Positions 53,309-60,076 of a stretch of 64,000 nt of DNA are shown in pieces (the stretch's first letter is position 1; the number at the start of each line of letters is the position of its first letter). The stretch comes from Hymenobacter crusticola. GTDB lineage: Bacteria > Bacteroidota > Bacteroidia > Cytophagales > Hymenobacteraceae. Under the pieces are notes generated by a model, which was given only the letters and a program-made list of their open reading frames with translations, was not told the DNA's origin and did no database searches. Where the stretch lies: the NCBI RefSeq assembly GCF_002154225.1, contig NZ_MTSE01000002.1:62001-126000 (forward strand), written 5' to 3'. A program made the translations under genes and the position numbers.

Positions 53309-54619
53309 CTACTTAGCGGGCTTTACGCCGCGCTGATTAGCTGCGAAGTACACTCCCAGTCCTACGATAGCTAGGAGGGCAACGTCGCGCGCTTCGGTGC
53401 CAGTACTACTCAGCAACAGCCACAGGCACAACCCCACGCACAGGGCTGCTACCACGCCGCCACCCAGTACTCGAAAAGGCGCCGGCTGCGTCGGGCGCCG
53501 ACGGCGCAGCACCGGCAAGGCCGCGCACGTGAGGGCGAAATACGTGAGCCGAATAATAGTAGAGAGCGTAAGCGCGTAAATGAACGTGCCCGAGATAGCA
53601 AGCCCTAGCTTCAGAACGGCCGACACTAGCAGTGCCACGTAGGGCGTGCGAAACCGCGGGTGTGTGGCCCGGAAAATAGCCGGAATTTGACCCTGCTCGG
53701 CCAAGGCAAATAACAACCTAGGTCCTGTAAGCATGAGCGCATTGAGCGTGCCAAGAGCAGTCAGCATTGCCGCCGCCGCGACGAGCGCCCCGCCAGCGGA
53801 CCCCAGAAACTGCTGCGAAGCGCTGGCCAAGGGCCGCTCCGACGTAGCTAGGTTTGGGAGCGTACCAATGCACACCACCTGCACTAACAAGAACAGCACA
53901 GCCACCGTGGCAATGGCCGTGAACAAGGCAAAAGGCACATTGCGCTGAGGCTGTTGAATTTCGCTGGCCGGAATAGCCGCTACATCAAAGCCCGAAAAGG
54001 TGAAGATGAGCAATAGCACCGCGCTGGAAAAGCTAGGGTAGGTGGGAAGTACCGCAAACGAAAACGCCTGCCAGTTCACGAAAAACAACCCAACGGCTGT
54101 GAACAGCACCAGCAATACCAACTTGCTCACTGTGAATAGATTGTTCACCAGCGAAGCCGTGCGTACGCCCACCCAATTGAGCAAAGTCAGGCCAGCAATG
54201 AGCCCAGTCATTAGAGCAGCCCGACCCATTCCGGCGCCCACTGTGGGCCAGAAGTAGGCAGCATAATCGACGAACAGGTTGCACAGCGCGGCGAAGCTAG
54301 CTAGGCGCGAAATCCAGAGCAGCCAACCCACCTCAAACCCCACGAGTGGGCCAAAGGCTTCCCGGGCGTACAGGTAAGGCCCTCCGGCCCCGCTGAACCG
54401 GCTGCTGACTTCGGCAAAGCATAAGATGATGAGAGAAACAACGGCCGCGCTGACCACATAAGCAGCTAGGCTATACGTGCCTACCAAAGCATAAATTTTG
54501 GCGGGCAGCCCCAGAATCCCGGCCCCAATGGTAATGTTGATGATGAGCGCCACGAAGTCCCAGCGCCGGATGCCGCGCACTAGTTCAGGCCGTGCCGCGG
54601 CCGGGGAGGTAGAAGTCAT
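53309..54619 (-). CDS. APC-superfamily amino-acid permease
   Basis: This 436-residue inner-membrane transporter has about 12 helices. It shows the APC helix-1 break IINITIGAGILGLPAK (~25-40), the GGPYLYAREAFGPLVGF loop (~79-95), and FTFSGFDVAAIPASEIQQPQRNVPFALF (helix 6 region). The substrate is not readable. Co-transcription with an SsuD-like enzyme, divergent from a SAM-riboswitch locus, makes a sulfur amino acid possible. Its promoter (54794-54824) is about 170 bases upstream. Confidence 0.92.
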   Translation of the reverse strand: MTSTSPAAARPELVRGIRRWDFVALIINITIGAGILGLPAKIYALVGTYSLAAYVVSAAVVSLIILCFAEVSSRFSGAGGPYLYAREAFGPLVGFEVGWLLWISRLASFAALCNLFVDYAAYFWPTVGAGMGRAALMTGLIAGLTLLNWVGVRTASLVNNLFTVSKLVLLVLFTAVGLFFVNWQAFSFAVLPTYPSFSSAVLLLIFTFSGFDVAAIPASEIQQPQRNVPFALFTAIATVAVLFLLVQVVCIGTLPNLATSERPLASASQQFLGSAGGALVAAAAMLTALGTLNALMLTGPRLLFALAEQGQIPAIFRATHPRFRTPYVALLVSAVLKLGLAISGTFIYALTLSTIIRLTYFALTCAALPVLRRRRPTQPAPFRVLGGGVVAALCVGLCLWLLLSSTGTEARDVALLAIVGLGVYFAANQRGVKPAK

Positions 54620-54793
54620 GCAAACGAAAGAAAGCGGATGATAAGAAGGCGGCCAGTCGGCTACCAGAGCAGGCTAGGGAGTTGCGAGGCAACAACAGCG
54701 ATGCTTTCCAATCAGCTTTTCGAGGGGCATGCGGAGGAGAAAATAAGGAGCTCTTGCATTCATCTTTCAAACAACAGCCAGGTAGAGCAACGG

Positions 54794-54824
54794 CAAAGAT
54801 AGGCAGCAGCCTAGCCAGCGCAAA
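54794..54824 (-). promoter_or_regulatory. Promoter of the permease/monooxygenase operon
   Basis: On the minus strand TTTG (54821-54824), a 19-base spacer and TATCTTTG (54794-54801) form a perfect Bacteroidota promoter. It implies a 5' leader of about 165 bases before the ATG at 54619. No riboswitch was recognised in that leader. Confidence 0.75.
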
Positions 54825-54849
54825 CGTTTTATGCACGCTGCCTAGGCCT

Positions 54850-54910
54850 AGAAACGCGATGGTTATTTAAAAGAAAATTTGCGTTTCTCAGAAACGCGTC
54901 TTTACCTTTG
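54850..54910 (+). promoter_or_regulatory. Promoter with embedded palindromic operator for the SAM-riboswitch locus
   Basis: TTTG (54878-54881), a 21-base spacer and TACCTTTG (54903-54910) form the promoter. The spacer is largely filled by a 17-base palindrome, gcgtttct-c-agaaacgc (54881-54897). A further half-site, agaaacgcg, lies upstream at 54850-54858. A repressor bound there would block the promoter. The regulator is not identified. Confidence 0.7.
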
Positions 54911-54941
54911 GTGCAATCAATGCCTTCTACCTGAAGGCTGG

Positions 54942-55033
54942 TTTTTATACAGAGGCGTGGAGAGACAGGCTCGACGATACGCCGACAACCCCCAGAATGT
55001 CTGGAACGGTGCCAAATCCTGATCATATAAAAA
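54942..55033 (+). promoter_or_regulatory. SAM-I (S-box) riboswitch
   Basis: The closing helix P1 pairs TTTTTATA (54942-54949) with TATAAAAA (55026-55033). Inside are the conserved S-box blocks: AGAGGCGTGGAG (54951-54962), GAC-GGC-CGACGA, the ACGCCGACAACC junction (54979-54990), a short P3 hairpin (ccaga/tctgg around 54992-55004), and GGTGCCAAATCC (55008-55019). This is the compact form of the class that binds S-adenosylmethionine. It begins about 25 bases after the predicted transcription start. The switch lies just before a Cys/Met-rich leader ORF and, 540 bases on, a SusC gene. How SAM binding changes expression is not clear from the sequence. Confidence 0.87.
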
Positions 55034-55043
55034 CAATACAGCC

Positions 55044-55160
55044 GTGAAACGCTTCCGTAGCTCCTCTGCCGTCACCGCCACCTGCTATGCCCTACAGCAT
55101 GGATGTTGTGGTATGCAGCGCATGGTCGTCTGTATGCAGGCGACGGGCATGAGCTACTAA
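55044..55160 (+). CDS. Short Cys/Met-rich leader peptide candidate
   Basis: A GTG start at 55044 opens a 38-codon frame ending in TAA at 55158-55160. Its first residues are basic (VKRFR, read as Met-initiated). The second half contains four cysteines (positions 14, 21, 22, 30) and four internal methionines (24, 27, 31, 36), a density hard to explain by chance. It starts 10 bases after the SAM riboswitch closes. Stalling or slow translation when Cys or Met is scarce could couple sulfur-amino-acid supply to downstream expression, as in amino-acid attenuation. It is too short for family assignment. That it is translated at all is inference. Confidence 0.55.
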   Translation: MKRFRSSSAVTATCYALQHGCCGMQRMVVCMQATGMSY

Positions 55161-55573
55161 GGAGCAGGCGTTATCCTCTTTTTCCTTCTTGTTTGCTCGC
55201 GTCGTAGTGGGACCTAGCACCTCCACCTCCGACACCTTCAGGCTGCTTTTGCCGCTTGCGTAGCCGTAACCGCCCCGGACGGTACTAGGCATGTCAGCGC
55301 TCCAGCAGCCGTCCTTCCAGAATACCATTCTGTCGTCTTTTCTGACTACTTGCAGCGCGACTATTCACCAGTCGAAGTAGTGGCCGAGTACCTGCTGTTC
55401 TGCGCTACGTCTTTACCTAGCTTGCCTGGTGAAGCGGCAACAAGAGAAGTACGCTTGTGCAGCAGCTAAGTGCTTAGAAGCTAGTTAGTATAGCTTCGAG
55501 CCTATGGTCATGCAAGGCCACAGAAGCAGGAATCAACCCAGCGCATTCCTGCTCATTTCTACTCCCTTATCAG
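55161..55573 (+). other. Long untranslated leader between leader ORF and susC
   Basis: No convincing gene is present in these 413 bases. One plus-strand frame is open at 55218-55469 without a good start. Near the end a 9-bp hairpin (55525-55533 with 55545-55553), followed by cattt, lies 20 bases before the SusC start and could be an attenuator, an mRNA-stability element or a cover over the start region. Confidence 0.5.
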
Positions 55574-58500
55574 ATGAAACTTTCTACTCTGCTGGCGGCG
55601 CCGATTGCCGTCGTGGGTCTAACTAGTACGAGTTACGCCCAAGTAGCCAACGCACAAACCGTGACGGGTACGGTCACCGACGCCTCCGACCGAAGCCCCT
55701 TACCCGGTGTGACGGTAGTAGTGCGCGGCACCACTACCGGCGCTTCTACGGATGGCAACGGTCAGTTCTCGCTCACGTTGCCAGCCGGCAGCAATGTACT
55801 ATTGGTCAGTGCAGTAGGTTATCAAAGCCAAGCCATTAGTGTTACCTCAAGTTCAGTGAGCGTAGCACTAAAATCGGCGGTAAAACAGCTCAACGAAGTG
55901 GTGGTGACGGGCTACAGCGAGCAAAACCGCAAAACCCTCACCAGCGCCATTAGCTCAGTGAAGGGCGACGAACTGAAGGACATTCCGGCTGCTAGCCCCG
56001 ACCAACTTCTGCAAGGCAAAGCGCCCGGCGTGCAGGTGTCGGCCAACTCAGGCGTGCCGGGCGGCGGCATTTTCATTCGCATTAGGGGTAGCAACTCGGT
56101 GAATGCCAGCAACGACCCCTTGTACGTGGTGGATGGCGTGTTCATCAACAACACCAACCTGATTGCTACTGGCCTAGGTAACCAAGTGTCTTCTAACCCG
56201 TTGGCCGACCTGAACCCGCAGGATATTGAGAACATCGAAATCCTGAAAGATGCTAACGCCACGGCCATTTACGGCTCACGCGGCGCTAATGGCGTCGTGC
56301 TCATCACCACCAAGCGCGGCAAGGCAGGCGACAAAACCCGTGTTACCTTCAACACTTATCACGCGTGGTCGAAGGCGCCGAAGCAGTACGACCTGGTGAG
56401 CGGCTCGGAGCTAGCTATGCTGGAAAATGAGCGGTTTCTCAACGACGGTGGCAACCCAACCCAAGTACCTTACCGCTCCGTGACCTCCGGCGGGCGCGGC
56501 TTACCCGAAGAGCAGTCCACCTACGATCGGCTCTCGGATGTGTTCCGCACGGCCCAAACCCAGAGCTACGAGCTGTCGGCGGCCGGGGGCTCGGCCAAGA
56601 CACAGTTCTACATTGGGGGCGGTTACTTCAAGCAGGAATCGGTGGCGAGACCTAGCGCCTTCGACCGGTTCAGCCTACGCGTAAACCTCGACAACTCCGT
56701 GACCGACAAGCTGCGTATCGGCACGAGCACGGCCCTGAGCCGCACCCACCGCAACGTGAGCAGCAACGATAACAACCCGGTGGGCGTCATCAACTCGGCC
56801 CTGTTCACGCGTTCCAACCTGTCGATTTATAACCCCGACGGCTCCTACGCCAAGTACGGTTCGTTTGATAACGCCTTGGCGCTCATCAACAACCTCAACA
56901 ACGACGCCGTCGGTTCGCGCGTCATCTCGAACGTGTACGGCGAGTATCGTTTCCTGAAGAATTTAACTTTGCGCAGCAGTTGGAGCATCGACTTCAACGA
57001 CATGTACGAGAACAATTTCAACAACACGTTGATCCTAGCCGGGCAGCCTCGCGGCACGGCCAACTCGTACCTCTCCCGCGACATCACCCTGCTCAATGAG
57101 CAGACCCTCAACTACCACGTCGATTTTGGTGACCATTCCATCCAGGCGGTGGTCGGCAACACCATCCAGAAGAACACCTTCCAGCGCACTAGCCTAGCGG
57201 GGCAACAGTTTCCGAGCAACGACCTGACTACCATTGCCTCGGCGGCAACGCAAACGGGCTCATCGTCCCGCTCGCAGGCGGGGCTGTTGTCGTACTTCGG
57301 TAAGGCCACCTATAGCTTCAAGCAGCGCTACACCGCCGACGTGAGCGTGCGAGCTGACGCCTCTTCCCGCTTCGGGCAAGACAACCGCTGGGGCTACTTC
57401 CCGGCTGTGGGCCTCGGTTGGCGTCTCGGGGAGGAAAGCTTTGTGCAGGACTTAAATATTTTCCAGGAGCTGAAGCTGCGGGCTAGCGTGGGCAAAACGG
57501 GTAACCAGGCCGGTATCAGCGACTTTGCCGCGCTGGGCCTGGTGCAAGGTGGCGCTAACTACCTCGACCTGCCCGGCACCGCACCCTTGCAGCTCGCCAA
57601 CCCCAACCTGAGCTGGGAAAGCACCCGCCAATGGAACGTGGGCCTAGATGCGGCCGTGCTGCAAAATCGCTTGGTGCTGGAGCTGAACTACTACGACAAG
57701 TACACGTCGGGCCTGCTGCTAAACGTGCCGGTGCCGCGCAAGACGGGCTTTGCCTCGGTGGTGCAGAACTACGGAGCCGTTAGCAACAAGGGCATTGAAG
57801 TGCAGCTCACGGCCAACTGGCTGCCCAAGTCGGCGGTGCAGTGGAGTACGACGTTCAACGTGGCCCGCAACGTGAACAAGATCGAGAAGCTAGCTTCGCC
57901 GATTACGACTGGCTCCCGCGACGTTTTCCGCTTGCAGGAAGGTGCGCCGCTGTACTCTTTCTGGCTCTACCACCAGACTGGCGTGAACCGCGAAAGTGGC
58001 GATGCCGAGTACGAAGATGTGAATGGCGACGGCCAGCTTTCGGTGGCCGACCGCAAGCTGGTCGGTAATGCGTGGCCTAACTACTTCGGGGGCGTAACCA
58101 ACTCGGTGACTTACAAAGGCTTCGACTTTAATTTCTTGCTGAACTTCGAACAAGGAGCGAAGATCATGAACATGAACCGTTTCTTCTTGGTGCACGGCGG
58201 CACCCAGAGCAACATCGGGTACCTCCGCGAGCAGCTCGACCGTTGGCAGAAGCCCGGCGACGTGACCACCATTCCGCGCCTGACCACGGTGGCTTCCAGC
58301 AACAACTACGGCGGCGTGGTGCAAAACCTAAGCGACCGGTACCTAGAGGACGGCTCTTTCCTGCGCCTGCGCACCCTTACCCTAGGCTACACCCTCCCCA
58401 AGCCGGCCATTGCCAAAGCCCACCTGAACTCGCTGCGCGTGTACGTGCAAGCTGCCAACCTCTTCACCATCACGCCTTATTCGGGCCTCGACCCTGAAGT

Positions 58501-58597
58501 GAATTCGCAGAGCGGCGTGAGCAATACCAAAAACTTCGACTGGGCCACCGTGCCCCAACCCCGCACTTTCCAGCTAGGCGTCACAGTCGGACTATAA
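55574..58597 (+). CDS. SusC/RagA-type TonB-dependent transporter (no STN domain)
   Basis: The 1007-residue outer-membrane importer has a signal peptide to about TSYAQ (residue 23). A carboxypeptidase-regulatory-like domain follows (TVTGTVTDASDRSPLPGVTVVVRGTTTG, ~29-105). The plug begins with LNEVVVTGYSEQNRKTLTSAIS and includes NDPLYVVDGVFINN and IEILKDANATAIYGSRGANGVVLITTKRG. The barrel fills the rest. The absence of an STN domain means it does not signal to a FecR/ECF pair. This agrees with control by the SAM riboswitch and operator upstream. It pairs with the SusD gene 13 bases downstream. With an M14 peptidase in the same locus, a peptide or amino-acid-containing cargo is more likely than a plain glycan. 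Confidence 0.94.
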   Translation: MKLSTLLAAPIAVVGLTSTSYAQVANAQTVTGTVTDASDRSPLPGVTVVVRGTTTGASTDGNGQFSLTLPAGSNVLLVSAVGYQSQAISVTSSSVSVALKSAVKQLNEVVVTGYSEQNRKTLTSAISSVKGDELKDIPAASPDQLLQGKAPGVQVSANSGVPGGGIFIRIRGSNSVNASNDPLYVVDGVFINNTNLIATGLGNQVSSNPLADLNPQDIENIEILKDANATAIYGSRGANGVVLITTKRGKAGDKTRVTFNTYHAWSKAPKQYDLVSGSELAMLENERFLNDGGNPTQVPYRSVTSGGRGLPEEQSTYDRLSDVFRTAQTQSYELSAAGGSAKTQFYIGGGYFKQESVARPSAFDRFSLRVNLDNSVTDKLRIGTSTALSRTHRNVSSNDNNPVGVINSALFTRSNLSIYNPDGSYAKYGSFDNALALINNLNNDAVGSRVISNVYGEYRFLKNLTLRSSWSIDFNDMYENNFNNTLILAGQPRGTANSYLSRDITLLNEQTLNYHVDFGDHSIQAVVGNTIQKNTFQRTSLAGQQFPSNDLTTIASAATQTGSSSRSQAGLLSYFGKATYSFKQRYTADVSVRADASSRFGQDNRWGYFPAVGLGWRLGEESFVQDLNIFQELKLRASVGKTGNQAGISDFAALGLVQGGANYLDLPGTAPLQLANPNLSWESTRQWNVGLDAAVLQNRLVLELNYYDKYTSGLLLNVPVPRKTGFASVVQNYGAVSNKGIEVQLTANWLPKSAVQWSTTFNVARNVNKIEKLASPITTGSRDVFRLQEGAPLYSFWLYHQTGVNRESGDAEYEDVNGDGQLSVADRKLVGNAWPNYFGGVTNSVTYKGFDFNFLLNFEQGAKIMNMNRFFLVHGGTQSNIGYLREQLDRWQKPGDVTTIPRLTTVASSNNYGGVVQNLSDRYLEDGSFLRLRTLTLGYTLPKPAIAKAHLNSLRVYVQAANLFTITPYSGLDPEVNSQSGVSNTKNFDWATVPQPRTFQLGVTVGL

Positions 58598-58610
58598 TCT
58601 TTGATTTTCG

Positions 58611-59966
58611 ATGAAACAGACGATACACCGCCTTCTTTTTGCATTCCACCTGACCGCCGCGGGCCTAGCTTTTACCGCTTGCCGCGACTTGCTGGAACCC
58701 ACGCCCGTCCAGCAGCTCTCCGATGATAAGGCCATCACCGACGCCGGCAGCGCCCGCTCGGCCACCATCGGAGTCTACGACCGGGTACAGGCTTACTACC
58801 AGCTCAACTGGCCGGTGCTAGGCTTCTTGCCCGGTGAAGATGTACGCTTCAACGGCACGCTAAACCAGTTTTTGCAAATTGACCAGAACCAGCTCAGCGC
58901 TGATAACGTGCTGATTACGGAAGCCTGGACGCAGATGTATCAAGCTGTAAACGGCGCCAACAACGTTATTGCCGGCGTGCCCGGCGTGAATGACCCGCTG
59001 CTGCCTACTACCGAGAAAGATCAGCTGCTAGGTGAGGCATACTTTCTGCGGGCCTTGGTGTACTTCGACCTAGGTCGGGGCTGGGGCGGGGTGCCGCTGG
59101 TACTCACACCCACCCGCTCCAAGGAAAATGGACAGGGCATTCGGCGCAGTTCTCTTGCCGATACCTACGCCCAGGTGCTGGCCGACCTGACCCAAGCGGA
59201 AACCTTGCTGCCCGACGCCACCACCCGCAACCGGGCCGTGAAGGCCTCGGCTCGTGCCCTGCGCGCTCGTTTGCACCTCTACCAAAAGCAATGGGCCGAC
59301 GCAGAAACCTATGCGACGCAGGTGATTGGCAACAACAACTACCGCTTGGTTACGCCTTACCGTACGTTTTCGACGGCGCCATTCCTAAGCCAAGAGTCTG
59401 TGTTTGAGCTAACCTTCAGCAACTCCGACGCTAACTCCATGTGGAACAACTGGTTTCCAAGCGCTTTGGGTGGTCAGTTTAACTTTCAGCCGGTGCCTGC
59501 GGCTATTGCGCTGCTAAACGACCCAACGGTGGGCGGCAGCCGCTCGGCCTTGCTTGCTACCACGGTTATTGCGGGCTCCAACGTAACCTACGGCAACCTC
59601 TACAGCCGCTCGGCCCAGCGCGACGACCCTAGCTACGTGCTGCGCCTAGCCGAGCAATACCTCATCCGCGCCGAAGCCCGCGCCCGCCAAGGCAAACTCA
59701 CTCAGGCCTTAGCCGACCTGAATGCCGTACGTGCCCGCGCCGGTGTACCCGCCAGCACCGCTGCCACCGCCGATCAATTGCTCCTAGCCATTGAAAATGA
59801 ACGCCGGATAGAGTTTGCCTTCGAAGCCGACCGGTGGTTTGACCTCGTGCGCACCGGCCGCGCCGGTACGGTGCTCGGCGTCACGGATCAGCGCCGGTGG
59901 GTGTTCCCCATTCCCTTCAACGACCTCGTGGCCGACTCCGACCTGGAGCAGAACCCAGGGTATTAA
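58611..59966 (+). CDS. SusD/RagB-type binding lipoprotein
   Basis: This 451-residue surface lipoprotein (FTAC, lipidated Cys24) partners the SusC transporter. Family marks are LLGEAYFLRALVYFDLGRGWGGVPLV (~134-160), LRLAEQYLIRAEARARQGKLTQALADLNAVRARAG (~342-376), and ENERRIEFAFEADRWFDLVRTG (~390-411). The end, RWVFPIPFNDLVADSDLEQNPGY, is typical. It starts 13 bases after SusC and is translationally close. The cargo is unknown. Confidence 0.94.
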   Translation: MKQTIHRLLFAFHLTAAGLAFTACRDLLEPTPVQQLSDDKAITDAGSARSATIGVYDRVQAYYQLNWPVLGFLPGEDVRFNGTLNQFLQIDQNQLSADNVLITEAWTQMYQAVNGANNVIAGVPGVNDPLLPTTEKDQLLGEAYFLRALVYFDLGRGWGGVPLVLTPTRSKENGQGIRRSSLADTYAQVLADLTQAETLLPDATTRNRAVKASARALRARLHLYQKQWADAETYATQVIGNNNYRLVTPYRTFSTAPFLSQESVFELTFSNSDANSMWNNWFPSALGGQFNFQPVPAAIALLNDPTVGGSRSALLATTVIAGSNVTYGNLYSRSAQRDDPSYVLRLAEQYLIRAEARARQGKLTQALADLNAVRARAGVPASTAATADQLLLAIENERRIEFAFEADRWFDLVRTGRAGTVLGVTDQRRWVFPIPFNDLVADSDLEQNPGY

Positions 59967-59979
59967 TCCAGATGCACGG

Positions 59980-60039
59980 AGCGCGGGGTTTGTCGCCCGC
60001 GCTTAAGCCAGAGTCCGCACGGGCGACAAACCCCGCGCT
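59980..60039. repeat. Perfect 20-bp inverted repeat between susD and the M14 peptidase gene
   Basis: Arms 59980-59999 and 60020-60039 pair without mismatch. The 20-base loop contains the palindrome gcttaagc. No T tract follows, so it is not an ordinary terminator. Its strongly GC-rich arms resemble dispersed palindromic (REP-like) elements. No second copy was seen in this window. Confidence 0.7.
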
Positions 60040-60076
60040 ACCATCGATCAAACCTAGTCTTTCGATTCCTATTCTC

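Noticed and set aside
55092..55328. Minus-strand 78-codon frame opposite the SAM leader
   Set aside because: No recognisable domain, and it lies antisense to the riboswitch leader.
55218..55469. Plus-strand open frame between the leader ORF and susC
   Set aside because: 83 codons without ATG and with only a late GTG. It could be a gene remnant but nothing supports coding.
59897..60076. N-terminal extension of the M14 peptidase frame
   Set aside because: It overlaps the end of susD and a perfect hairpin. The signal peptide begins at the ATG at 60077.
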